Shown: in pieces, positions 45,966 to 57,060 of the stretch
Layout of the letters: every line of letters starts with the position of its first letter
How positions within the stretch are numbered: position 1 is the stretch's first letter
The notes under the pieces: generated by a model
The model's database searches: none
What the model was told of the DNA's origin: nothing
Seen by the model: only the letters and a program-made list of their open reading frames with translations
Assembly (NCBI GenBank): GCA_033977485.1
Contig: CM066994.1
Coordinates: forward strand, 116,398,458-116,462,457
DNA length: 64,000 bases
Direction of reading: 5' to 3'
Source of the DNA: Hydrangea macrophylla
Taxonomy: Eukaryota; Streptophyta; Magnoliopsida; Cornales; Hydrangeaceae
Translations under genes and position numbers: made by a program

Positions 45966-48191
45966 TGTCACGACCCATCCCACTACGCGTGGAAATAGGA
46001 CACGTGGCACGCCACCAAGGCTTATCCAAACACCATCTAACGATACGCAGCAGAAAGAACTTTAACACAACCCTGGGTATTTTAAAACTTAGGAAACGTT
46101 GCCCTCTGAGTTGACAAACCATTGAAATCAGAGTTATAAAAAGTTTTGGCCAAATGAAAATACATTCAAAAGAATCAGTTTTGAAAACAGGGGTTCAGTC
46201 GACTGCTCCTGGGGTTCAGTCGACTGTACTGAGCAGAAACCAAAACCTAAAATTCTCAACAGAGGTCCAGTCGACTGATCAGGGAACCCAGTCGACTTCT
46301 CAGTCGACTGATCAAGGTCCCCAGTCGACTGTGTTAAGCAGAACCAAAAATACAACATCTTTAAAAGGGGGTCCAGTCGACTGATCTGGGTTCCAGTCGG
46401 CTGCTTTTGCCATTAATCAAAGCAGTAGCCAAAATCAACAGTGGTTCAGTTGAATGATCAAGGGTCCAGTCGACTGCTTCTCTTACTATTCACTTTCAGT
46501 GTCTCAAACACACGAGATCCAGTCGACTGATCCATGGTCCAGTCGACTGCTCCCCTGCTGGGCAACCTGTAATGAAATTTAACAACTCATGCTACTCCAA
46601 ACTTAACACCAATACAACCACAACTGATTTTCAACATTTGAAACATAATCACAGATGTTCAATTACAAGATTACAATACTGTGAAACTAATCTATGATTC
46701 TATTACATCATATGACCAATTCCCAATCCTTACACAAGTTTTTGGATTAAAACAAAAGCTTATACAATTGTGGTTCCCCCGGCGTTCCTCGGCCTCACTC
46801 CTCACGATTCTTCTTGTCTTTCTTCTTACCTGCAATGGAGTACATCTCCACTGCTCAGCTATATGCTGAGCGTACAATTCTAAATGTATGCTTATATGAC
46901 AGTTCATGATTTAAGCATCTAAAACACATAGAAATAGTCTCTAGGGTGCGTGGTACGCATTCATCCGGTCGATGCCGTAGGAGGCCCACCTCTCCCACGC
47001 ATCTCGTACACTGGTTGGGCCTTTCTCCATACCAGGTACCGTGTCCTGGTTGGGCCCACCTCTAATCCAGACACAACCACAATTCCAATTCCATTTCAAT
47101 CACAATCAAATCACAATCCTCAGGGTTCGAGGAGCTTACCTCGGATGAATTTGCACCAAACTCCCCTTTGACCCAAGTAGACACATAACATGCTCACATA
47201 AATAGTTATACGTGCTTTTTATATAATTTCACGTGCATAATTAACGGGCCTAATTAATACATGAATTTCGCCCGGATCCAAAGATATCAAAATTGATGTT
47301 CAAAACATGAAAATCCATATATTTCATAGATCTAGAATTCATACCTCGTACGAATCTCTTCAAACTTTGAAGGATCGTCTAGGGAACTAATTAATCGTCG
47401 GATTTCAAATTATACGCGATTCCCACGAGTTTTACCTGATTTTCCCCAAAGTCTAGAAATTAGTTATTTCGAAAAAATTTGCCAAACGCGGCCTAATTAC
47501 TATCAAAACGTAGCTCTTACCTCCACGAGTTCAAAAATGAAATCTGGAGAGAATCTGACGGACGAACGGTTGTCGATCGGCGTCGCAAAGCCCGTTGGCT
47601 CAATCCCCCTTTCTCTCTCCTCTCTCTAGATATTTTTAGAAGTTTGGATGAGAATGAAATCTCATCCACTTCTATATATAGACAAACTTTCTGGAAATTA
47701 CATTTACCTCCCCGCAAGTTTCTCAAACTTCCAATTAACCCATGAGACTTCGCACAGTCCATTTTATAACTTTACGAGTGAAAACTATAAATTTCAAAAG
47801 TTTTCGACTAGGTTTCGTTTGGGTCCAAAATAACGTCCGAAAACTATATTCTGTGAAATCTCTACACAACCTACCTTTTTAATTAACGTATCACTCACGT
47901 TCTCACCACAGTTCTCAAAATGATATAACAATATCAAAACTTACCAGAATTCCCACAACACAGATAAAATTACTATTCATCAAATACTAGATAAAGTCAA
48001 ATAACATTTAAATCATATAAATGTCATTTAGTCATGTCCATGCAATATGAACTGCCATGTTCCCGTGTCCTCACTGACACCTTACCGTTGACTCACAGTC
48101 AACCTCAACTCAAATTATTAACAACATTAATAATTTCAAAATCCCAAATAATGCATGTTCAAAACCATGAATTTCTGGAACGGGGGTGACA
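45966..48191 (-). mobile_element. Solo LTR-C, first copy
   Basis: 2226 bp, TGTCAC..GTGACA ends, and a 5-bp duplication ctctc (45961-45965 and 48192-48196, inside a CT repeat so slightly ambiguous). In minus orientation it starts TGTCACCCCCGTTCC and ends GGGTCGTGACA, with a TATA box (ctatatata, minus, about 47669). A second, inverted copy is at 58811-60990. Confidence 0.82.
46195..46545. promoter_or_regulatory. CAGTCGACTG palindrome array in LTR-C (first copy)
   Basis: About twelve copies, ten intact or nearly so, arranged as pairs roughly 20 bp apart (46197/46216, 46301/46323, 46513/46533) with about 50 bp between pairs. It lies downstream of the TATA box in element orientation. Confidence 0.8.
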
Positions 48192-48436
48192 CTCTCTCTC
48201 TCGCGCCAAGACCACGCCGCCAACAGCACCATGCCACCTTAACCACCATCCCCCCACCATGTCACCGCCCACACCACACCGCCGACAGCACCAAGCCACC
48301 GCGACTAGCATCCTCGCATCACTCCGCAACCACCAGTCCTTTTCTCTTTCTCTCTCCCTCTCCCTCTCCCTCTCCCTCTCCCTCTCCCTCTCTCTTTATC
48401 CCAGCTTTTCTCTCTATCTCTAAACAGTGAAATGCA

Positions 48437-48467
<31 letters not shown>

Positions 48468-48660
48468 TAGTTTCACCACCATTTAGCCGGACCACCACCA
48501 CACATTCCAGCATGCAAAGGGCCGCCGCCATTCACTGTGAATAACAGGTTCATCAGCCAATGCTCACTCTGCTCTCACCGCCGACGATTTCTACTTATCC
48601 GCCGATCTTATGTCCGTTCAAGACCGCAAGGACGAGGCACTTCTAGGTTAGTCTCTCTTA
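48192..48660 (+). other. Captured leader-like exon with CT repeats
   Basis: C-rich sequence with (CTCCCT)n at about 48352-48392 and (CT)n at 48436-48468, then GC-rich sequence ending at a possible donor (ctag|gttagt, about 48648). It resembles a plant 5' UTR exon. Translations (Pro/Ser/His-rich) show no domain. Confidence 0.35.
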
Positions 48661-49016
48661 TCGCATTCAATCTCTATCTTCCATATGAACTATTGTTGTT
48701 AGATTTCTATAAATTTGAACTATAATTCTTAGATTCTGTAATTTGGAATTCTGGGTTCTTTTTTTTTTCTGAATAATTAGACACTTTGCTGATTTATTTT
48801 TTTAGGGTTTTGTATAACTGAGACATCTATGGTTTCAATTGAGCTTCTTCAACTAATGGGTTTTACATTCTTTTGATAATCTGTGTCCCTTTAATTCCTC
48901 ATTGTGATTCTGGGAGTTATGATTTTTGCTACTTATAAGAGGTTTTCTTTGACTACTTGGCCCTGTTATTTAAAGGCAGCCTCATAAGTCAAAAAGGCAT
49001 TTTTATTAATACTTAC

Positions 49017-49082
49017 AAATTCACTTTCAAGAGCTCTAAAGTCTAAATCCTCATCCACTTCTTCCTGTTCCTTGTCAATAAA
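49017..49082 (-). pseudogene. Captured SurE C-terminal exon, inverted
   Basis: Between an acceptor (ctacag) and a donor (gtaagt) on the minus strand lie 22 codons, FIDKEQEEVDEDLDFRALESEF, resembling the C-terminal part of plant SurE-type 5'-nucleotidases (..DEDLDFRALENGF..). It lies upstream of, and opposite to, the other SurE exons, so the captured gene has been rearranged. Confidence 0.75.
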
Positions 49083-49702
49083 CTGTAGCCACAAGAGTTT
49101 AATTGGGCCATCAAAATTCATAAGACAACTAAAAACTAAATTCATTAAAAATTCAACAAAATTGCAGGCTGAATGAAAACTGACATATGAAGTAACAAAA
49201 TTAAACTGACGAAGAGCCATCTATATATAGTATGTATGGTTCACCTACACCACAATTACAAAAGTTCCAACCAGCTTGCACTGTTTCCCTAGATGCAGGA
49301 ACTATAATGCCATAGAAGAAATGGGAAGGCGAGAAGTTATCACAGGTATTACATAGAAAAAGTTGGATAAATGCCATCAGAAATATCCCCACGATAATTC
49401 TGAGAATATTTTTACTACTTCCAAATGTAACCCTATTAGCCATTTTTCTTTGAGCCAAACGTAACCCTATTAGCCATTTTTACTCCTCAATCGTGAGTTA
49501 TCACTAATCTTTTGATTTTTTTGCTATTATATATATATATATATTCATATTTCTAGGTATTGTTTGTTCTGCTTATCATGTCATATGGGTGGGTGGTTTT
49601 CTTTTTGTTTTGTTTTTGGGTCTTCTATCTTATTTTCTGGATCTATGAACGGTTAGAAGTTTTACCTTTGATGTTTAATACATTAATTTTGTGGGTTTGT
49701 AG

Positions 49703-51167
49703 ATTTGTGTTCTTTGGTCTAGGGACAAATCGGTGTCGGGTCACTCGGTGACACTCAGAGAAACTGTTGCAGCGGGTTCAGCTGAAATTAATGGTGCTAC
49801 AGCTTTTGACGTTTCTGGTATATTTTCATATCTGTTCTTATGGTGTTGATTCTTTAATTACTGGCATTTGTTGCAATTGGTTGCAGTTAGCTAGGTTTTG
49901 AGTAACTGTAATTTGGGATTGTCATAATTACTGTTACATGATTAAAATGAGGTATCTATTTTAACTGGGTTTGGGTCAATCTTTTTGGTTCTTATTTAGG
50001 TTGTGATTGTTAGATTATACGTTTGGTGCAAGTTTGTAGTTTATTCATCATGGTTTTGATATTATTAGGCTTTGGTATTGACTCTTTCCTTCAGGGACTC
50101 CTGTGGATTGTGTGTCATTAGCATTATCTGGGGCACTTTTTTCTTGGTCAAAGCCTTTACTGGTTTGCTTTTATGATTTATCCTTTATCAGGGGTGAGAT
50201 TGCTGATGTACTTTACCAATCATCTCCTAAACTACGTTTGATCTTATTTTTAGGTAATTAGTGGAATCAACAGAGGTTCAAGTTGTGGCCATCATATGTA
50301 AGTAGTTTTCTTTGCTGATTTATAACATTCTATTTGATTGGATTTGCCTTTGCTTCGCTTAGCCTTTCTTTGGTTCACAGATTTTGTGAGGGAAATAAAA
50401 GAAAATACTAAGGAAAACACTTTTCTTTGTGTGGTTAAAATGGAGAATACGAAGTAAAAGAAATTATGGTGAAGAAAAAAGAACTATTTGAATTCTATGT
50501 ATCATCTCTCTTCCTCTTTTCTTGAGTTACTATTATATTTTAAAATTTCTTAATTTCCATTGTAATTTAAGCATGGAGGAACACACTAGGAAAATAGTTT
50601 TCCTTTTCGTTTTCCTTTTCGTTTTCCTTTGCTTTTTCTTTACCGTCTCTAAAGTCACAAAGCAAACAAGCCTTTTTGGTGATGGGTTTTGTCTCGAAAT
50701 GCATGTATGTCTTAAGTTATCTTATTATGCAAGTTCTTTAAGTCGTCAATGTGTTGGTCGGGGTCGGATTGATCTTTATATTCTTATTATGGCCTGGTAT
50801 GGAGGATGGGCTAATAATTTATCTACTGATTGAAAATCATCCAGGTTGTATTCGGGTTCTGTAGCTGGAGCTAGAGAGGCATTGATTGGTGGTGTACCAT
50901 TGATATCAATATCACTGAACTAGTGTGTTTATGGTCCTTTACTCCTTGGCATTTGTTGCTGTCCTATTATTTCCGTTGATATATGTATCATAGAATGTTA
51001 TAATCTAATTTAGGAAGAAGGATGAAAGTCAAGAAACTGATTTCAAAGATGCTGTGACAGTTTGTTTACCATTAATAAATGCTGTAATTAAAGATATAAA
51101 GAAGGGAGTTTTCCCCAAAGGTTGCTTACTGAACATTGAAGTTCCTACATCCCCTTCAATAAACAAG
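49703..51167 (+). pseudogene. Captured SurE-type 5'-nucleotidase exons
   Basis: Five exons with normal splice borders are seen: about 49703-49817 (DKSVSGHSVTLRETVAAGSA), 50095-50162 (GTPVDCVSLALSGALFSW), 50254-50297 (VISGINRGSSCGHH), 50845-50922 (LYSGSVAGAREALIGGVP) and 51014-51167 (KKDESQETDFKDAVTVCLPL). SurE enzymes are metal-dependent phosphatases for nucleoside monophosphates; the SGTPADC and ISGIN..N-type blocks border the active site. The N-terminal NDDG metal-binding region is absent. At the 50922/51014 join the codon becomes TAG where plant SurE proteins have Trp, so even the spliced product would stop. A relic inside the CACTA element. Confidence 0.82.
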
Positions 51168-52437
51168 GTCTGCGTCTTAAAGTATTTATCAAGGATATTG
51201 GATGTTTTTATTGAAAGTTGTGAATTGTGATGCATTCATGTAATGCTCACAAAATCGCAGTTCATTTCTCAAGAACTAAAAAGATTTTTCAATCAGTGAA
51301 GAAAACAGAGAGTTGTTTTTCAAGGATTTAATCTGAGCTATATACTTCAGGTGTGATGATGAAACCACTTGGAAAATCTTCTTAACACATCATGGTTTTC
51401 CCCTATTTATTTTTGTCAATTTTGGAGAGGTGTAAATAAGCTTTCTGGAATTTCAAAGTTCATATAACAAATCTGCCCCTGTTCTCACAGATTGTTAACC
51501 AACTGTTTCGCATTTCTTTCAAGTGTTTCCATCACTGTACATGCCCCTTTTTTATTTTTTGTATGAAACTTGAATGTCTTAGGAAACCTTTATTATAAAA
51601 TGGGCCACAAAGAACCTTTTATTCTATTTATGAAAAATATTTCAAAATCTGTCAACATTGTAATCCCCAATTCTGAGTCATGTGTATATCCTGATTTAAT
51701 TCTCTTAAACTGTGATAGATATTGATGTTTGGTTTTTTTGTAAAGTTTAATTACCTCATCAAGGATCATCCATGATTTTGCTCATAATATTTGTAGTTGT
51801 TTTAAGTATTTTTGGTGGATTTTACAAAATCAGTTTTCTATTCTGGACACTATTCACAGAATACATGATATTGAAAGGAAAAGGAAAAGGAAAAGGAAAA
51901 GGAAAAGGAAAGGAAAACGATAAGGAAAGCAATTTCCCTAGTTTTTTCTGCCATGCTGACACGACATTTAAATAAAAGGAAGGAAAGTGGCTCACAAAAT
52001 TCAAAATTATGTGTGAAGCCTATCGAAAGCACAGATAGTTAACTCCCCTAAACCTTTTATAGAAATCAAGTGAAGCTAACAAGAAAATAAAAGATCAATT
52101 TTGTATGGTGTCATAAAAATTGAAAATGAAATGTGAGTCTGCTTCCCATGTCAAAGGTATAAGACATTCAATTTTGTTCTAAACTTTGTTTTCAAACTTG
52201 TCTGAACTTTGAGGATGCACTTTGATGCTTAGTGATAATGATATTGGCATTTTATCGGTGACACATCTAAGCTGACATTATCCCATTAGGAAAAAGAGCC
52301 TCTCTCTCTCTCTCTCTCTCCCTAGTGAAATTGGTTGTGAGAGGAAACTTTTTTGATTATTTCATAACTTAATATCTATATGTCATATGTACATGAAGAG
52401 AAGCATGAGTACAATCAGGCATTTAATTTGATCTTCA
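51168..52437. other. Intron-like AT-rich sequence with simple repeats
   Basis: No exon recognised. Holds an (AAAAGG)n tract at 51873-51915 and (CT)n at 52298-52321. Confidence 0.45.
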
Positions 52438-52551
52438 GATTTTGGAAACTCCAAGTCTTTTGGCAGCGGGCGCAGTAGGTGGCAAGCAGAGCATCTTTAA
52501 GCAAAAGCCTCCCGAGTCCGATGTGTCGACTAGTGGATGTTGCTGAAGGTT
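52438..52551 (+). other. Exon-like open segment, unrecognised
   Basis: After a possible acceptor (cttcag) a frame reads ILETPSLLAAGAVGGKQSIF and ends SGCC plus TGA at 52543. Its base composition is coding-like against AT-rich surroundings, so it may be another captured 3' exon. I do not recognise the family. Confidence 0.35.
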
Positions 52552-53740
52552 AACTGTCTCTATTTTCAGCAACTCCCACTTGTCCATGTTTGTGTTTTAT
52601 TCCCTTTTGTCCATCTAATTGATCCAAAAAGCTTAAATATTTAACTCCATCTTTGACTAAAATTTGTGTATAAAAAATTTGAAAACTAAGATGTTTAAGA
52701 GTAGGACAAAATTTGTTAATAACTATTTTCTTCTATTTTTTTTTTGGAAGTTAGATTATTTTTTAGTAAAAGGAGGGATGCCCACTGCCTCTTTATGACC
52801 ATTTTGGCAGCCCCTACTCCCCAATATCTGAGGACGAATTCCTAGTTGAACATCTACTTTTATGTATATTTTCATATAATATTTTCATGTTACATCAATA
52901 TAAACCAGTTATATGACAGAGTTGTTTCCATCTTTCTTCTCTATAGACTGTACTAAATTGATATTTTCCTTTTGGTTTACTAAATTTGTTTGTTTACCAA
53001 AATTGTTGTCCCTCACTCAACCTTGTATTTGGTGTACCTTAACTATCAGGAAGGGGAGGGACCACTTCTTTTAATTTTTACTCTTTCTGTTTTAAGGTCC
53101 AACCATGGTACGGTGTAAAATGCAAGGCCTGCTTGGAAGGTTTCTACAGTTTGTTAGGGTGTAATTTAGATGTTGCCAAAACTTTAGTGGGTCAAACCCA
53201 GTAGTCAAGTGAGAAGTAGAGCTTTTTCCACTGAGATCAATCCAGTTCTTGCTTGAGTTTATTTCTTGTGCACTGAACATCCACTAGTCAAACTTTAGAT
53301 GAAGTTCACTTCAAGATCAAATAATGAGTACAGTTGTATGGTAGCATCTATTATTCTTTGAATATCGTGATCCTATTTATTGAAACTACTTGGGATGCTC
53401 TCTTTTAGCTTCTAGAAATATTTCTTAGTCTAGATCCTCATTAATTAGCTTGAGTCAGAGAGTTGTAGTTGTATCTAACATACTTATTGTTGCTACTGCA
53501 AATTCGTGTATGGAGTTAGATTGAAATAATTACTGGGATCATAGTGAAGTACTAGTAGTATAAGACTAACTGCTTTATATGAGTAATGAGAACTATTGGG
53601 CATTTAAGTAATTTAAGGACTTTTTTTTCTACTATGTAGGACTTGTAGTTATTTTAAGTTGGATACGGGCATATAATGGTTGTTTAATTGTCATACTTAT
53701 ACTACCATTTTATGTCTGTTATTGTTATCATAACAAGTTC
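52552..53740. other. AT-rich non-coding CACTA interior
   Basis: Nothing recognisable on either strand. Confidence 0.45.
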
Positions 53741-53744
53741 AAAT

Positions 53745-54130
53745 TACAAATTCAGCAGCTTCATCTCAAGGAAGCAAATTAAGTACTCACAATTCCATTC
53801 AGTTGTATCCACAATGGCAAACATCCAGCCAAGATGAAAATTCCAATTCTCTAAGTAAACAAGATATGAAGGTTTCACAACCACAAGAGCAGCATTCTTC
53901 TGAAATAGAGTTAAAGCAACATGGATTAGGGACTGAGAGTCAGCCACAACAAATTGGCTCCTCACAGGATGATAGTCAACAACTGCAAGTGGAAGAAAAT
54001 AATCTTCATTTTGTATCTCAAAGAAAAATATTTATTTTCCTTACTATTTTCTCCTTGCAGAAATTTGAAGAATGTCAGAAGCAACCACAGGAGCTAGAGA
54101 ACCTGACTTTGATGGTACAATGTGAGTCCA
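53745..54130 (+). pseudogene. Captured Q-rich exons resembling plant TAF4 N-terminus
   Basis: The frame reads SSQGSKLSTHNSIQLYPQWQ, TSSQDENSNSLSKQD, PQEQHSSEIELKQHG and SQDDSQQLQVEENN, then after an intron-like gap (ending ttgcag at 54060) KFEECQKQPQELENL. The order SSQ..PQWQTSSQDEN..QEQHSSE.E.KQHG recalls the glutamine-rich N-terminal part of plant TFIID subunit TAF4. Only this low-complexity section is present, with no TAF4 C-terminal domain, so the name is tentative. A second host gene fragment captured by the CACTA element. Confidence 0.5.
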
Positions 54131-54169
54131 ACTTATTGAGCTTTCATCCACAGGAGCTTCCTATATGAA

Positions 54170-55085
54170 AATTGAATGTTAAGGGCTCTCCCTCTGTCAA
54201 TTAACTTTTTACTGCATTTTTTTTATTATGGATCTTACTCTGATTGCTGTTTTTCCGTAGCAAAGAAAATGTTTTTTTTTCAAATTAGAATTTGTAGTTG
54301 AACATTTCAGATTAGCAAATGATTGTATAGGGGACAATCATATGTTTTTACCTTTTTTGTTTATTATTTTACAGGCTTGCAAAAGTAGTTGCAAGATTTC
54401 TTTTCCCCAACTCAAATAAGTCCTTATGCGCGTGTGCTGTGTGCGTGCTGTGCGCGCGCGGGTACGTGCCACGGCACGTGCCGAGACAAAAGATGGTACT
54501 AACGTGGAGTAGGCTATAGGTTTGTACCAAATGCTCCCTATGTTTTACATGTCTCAAAAGGTTCTTATTTGCTTTCAACAACTTACAATCATTTATAGAT
54601 TCAAACTACAATGCTTAGGATTGGATTGTTGATATGAATATCATTCGTTCCGTAACTTACGATCCCTATGTCTATTGATGGTTCTCATTTAATGTGTCTC
54701 TTTTGCAGTTATCCAAATAATGTACCTTTTGGTTATGAAAGACCGTATGCAAATATTGTCATCCTTAGCAAGTCAAGTTCATCAAATTTTTGCCATCACA
54801 CTACTCAATTCAAGGCTTATTTACTCTTTGCAGGTGTATTTGAATGAAATATTGTAATGTAAACTTGGAGACTTTGACTACATTTGTGACGCAATTTGTA
54901 TTTATAGGTTATTGTATTGTATTGTATTGGAGTTATGGTTTGTGGTGATCTTTCAATTTGTGTTTATAATAGGTCATTGAATTGGATTGTAATTTTTGTT
55001 ATTCGTGATTATATTGTGTCATGTACCAAAAATAATAGGGTGGATTCTTGAAAAAAATAAGTTTTTTTTTTAAAAAATAAAAATA
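54170..55085. other. CACTA interior, non-coding
   Basis: AT-rich apart from a GC-rich, partly palindromic cgcgcg/cacgtgcc stretch at 54425-54485. Confidence 0.5.
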
Positions 55086-55094
55086 AAAATAAAA

Positions 55095-55515
55095 ATTTCC
55101 GATTTGTCACTGTTATAAACCATGACAATTAGAGAAAATCGTGACATTTTATTTTTACATATTAGTCACTGCTGTCAATAATTGTCACATTCCAAACCGT
55201 GACAAAGGATGTGACTAATTCCATAAATTGTCACGGTCTAAAACCTTGACAAATAAATGTGACAAATATCACAATTATTGTCACGGTTCATGACCGTGAC
55301 AAATACATAAATTGTCACTGCTATAAACAGTGACAAAACCGTGACAATTGGAAGTGATATGTCACTTTTAAAGTGTAACAAATGAACCGTGACAAAGGTC
55401 ATTTGTCACAGTTTTGAACAGTGACAAATTTTTGTGTCACACCCGAAAATGTCACGGATTATAACCGTGACAAAGGCCCTTTGTCACTATCCAAAACCGT
55501 GACAAATCGGCCATT
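55095..55515. repeat. Right subterminal palindromic repeats of the CACTA element
   Basis: Many ttgtcacggtt and aaccgtgacaa motifs, paired as ~25-bp palindromes, mirror the left end. A 103-bp part (55421-55526) reads open in frame with the downstream gene only by chance. Confidence 0.88.
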
Positions 55516-56169
55516 CTGGTGTAGTGCTCTCTTATTTCCTCTTTTAGTCCTTTTTGATGTTCTCATACCCATTACTTGTGGTCTGCGAGAGATGAAGAGC
55601 GTCGTCATGTTGGTCCTTGGTGAGACCTTGATGGTCCTGGATTGTGCCCATGCCATTGGGGTCATGTTATCCTCGGGAGCACCTTTTGTCCTACAGGTTT
55701 GGCTCATGGAATGCCTTGATCTCTTCATACACCCTTCACACCTTCGAGGGCCACTTCCCTACGATCGTATGGAAACTCACCATTTGTTTCACTCTGCCGA
55801 TGTTTGGCTCGATTGGCTCCGAGGCCTTTCTCTTGGTGACATCTGCTGGAACTGCCCGCAGTGGTCTTACCGTTTTGTTGCTGTACGACTTCTGAGGCAA
55901 CCTAGTATTTGGTTACCTGGCTTGCATGTTACCATCTTCTATGTTCCCGGCCGAGTGGTTCATCAGTACAGACTTCTCCAAGATGTTACTGAGGACATTA
56001 TTGCAGATTTTATGAGGAGTTCGGTCATGCGTTCTTCCACTGTGAAAGTTTTTGCTAAGGCCTGGCATAACAAGGTGGCCGCTCCTTTTTGGAGGATTCC
56101 GGCTTCAGTCGTTCCTACTACTGAGTACCTTTTGCAAGTCCAGATTCTGGTCGAGAGGCAGACTCTGTA

Positions 56170-57060
56170 GACATACATAGATGAAAACAAAACAGGACGA
56201 AGCTTTATTTTACCAAAAATTTTGACAAGTCTTATCTACTTTCCTGAGCCTTTGAACGTGATTTTTCTGTTTCTATCCAAAGAATGTTTTTATCTCAGGA
56301 AATGTTCCAACATGTTTAATTGAAAGTATTCGCTTTTCCGATTAATCTTTTAGGTTATGAAAATTTTTCCTCGTAATGTCTTTTCTTGGCTCTTTATTAC
56401 CTTGCTTTGAGTTTTCCTTAGAGTTTTAATCTTTCTATATCATGAATTCTCATTCGTTCCTTATAGTACTTATTTTGACAGCCAGGGGATCCAGAGATGG
56501 GTTTAGGGTACTATCTAGGTTCTTCGGTTTAGCAAACAAAGTTTGCCCCTGGTTAAGAGGTTTTGAAGTGGTTCCGGGCAAACGTGAGTTTGCCCGTAGT
56601 TTAGAATAGGGATTTTCTTTGTTTTTTTCATGGACCGAAGGCTTTTGAGAGCCCTCCTACTTATCCTCGAGTGGGTATCAGGTCCGCAGTAGTTCGGTTT
56701 AAGGTTTGACGGAAGGCGCCACTTGGGGGATTATTAATGACCGAACCGAGCAGGTTGCCTACGTATCCTAGAGTGGGAATCAGGTCAAGCGTAGTTCATC
56801 AAGGTAGGAGGATTTAATAGGAATGGTTTCAAGCAAAATACTTCTTGAGGGGATCGAGGTTAATAGGCTATTTGAATTCAACCCTGTCCAGGTCCATAAG
56901 ATAGGCAGCTCCTCTAGAAATGAGGGTCTTGATGATGTATGGTTTGACCCAGTTGGGTTTGAATTTTCCTTTGGGGTCATAAATAGGCACTTTCAGTTCT
57001 TTGAGGGCCAGGTCACCCTCAGCGAGCTTCCTTGGGCGAACCTTTTATTGAAAGCACGAG
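56170..57060 (-). other. Tat2 region between pol and antisense gene
   Basis: Intergenic part of Tat2 where sense and antisense transcripts would converge. Positions 56540-56800 match Tat1 21130-21340 in reverse. On the minus strand 56823-57060 may still hold the decayed integrase C-terminus (FKPNWVKPYIIKTLI-like), but no clean frame. Confidence 0.45.

Larger units (their letters stand above)
44796..55526. mobile_element. CACTA element carrying captured host exons (non-autonomous)
   Basis: The right end is a clear CACTA terminus in reverse complement (CACTACACCAGAATGG); the left end is a mutated form (CAGTACACCAAATTGG). A 3-bp duplication ctc flanks it (44793-44795 and 55527-55529), and its removal restores the interrupted frame. 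Subterminal regions hold many gtcacggtt..aaccgtgac palindromes, the kind of repeat bound by CACTA TNPA-type proteins. No transposase was found. Contents: a Mutator-like MITE, solo LTR-C, SurE exons in two orientations and a TAF4-like exon. Confidence 0.87.
44344..56169 (+). pseudogene. DUF7745-like gene antisense inside Tat2, split by a CACTA element
   Basis: The first part starts at ATG 44344 (MAPISSQIFFPWMDTLSG), has a TGA at 44479-44481, then VCPLFEKFSVLLHTDPSTDL, VPLVQAEYVQDLAALF and QIDFERLSSTYASMGD, with a frame change near 44750. The second part (55530-56169) continues in frame after the CACTA insertion: LFPLLVLFDVL, FVLQVWLMECLDLF, DVWLDWLRGLSLGDICW, AVRLLRQPSIWLPGLHV, VPGRVVHQYRLLQDV, stop TAG at 56167. 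From memory the layout (an LF.VS-type start, then VQVW..E, WL..L..LTP..I.W and RQFG blocks) matches the plant DUF7745 family, whose function is unknown. That family name is less certain than the reading-frame continuity. Confidence 0.6.

Noticed and set aside
48155..48531. Pro/Ser-rich 91-codon frame and the opposite Glu/Gly/Arg-rich frame
   Set aside because: Both derive from the CT and CTCCCT microsatellites; more like a captured 5' UTR than a protein.
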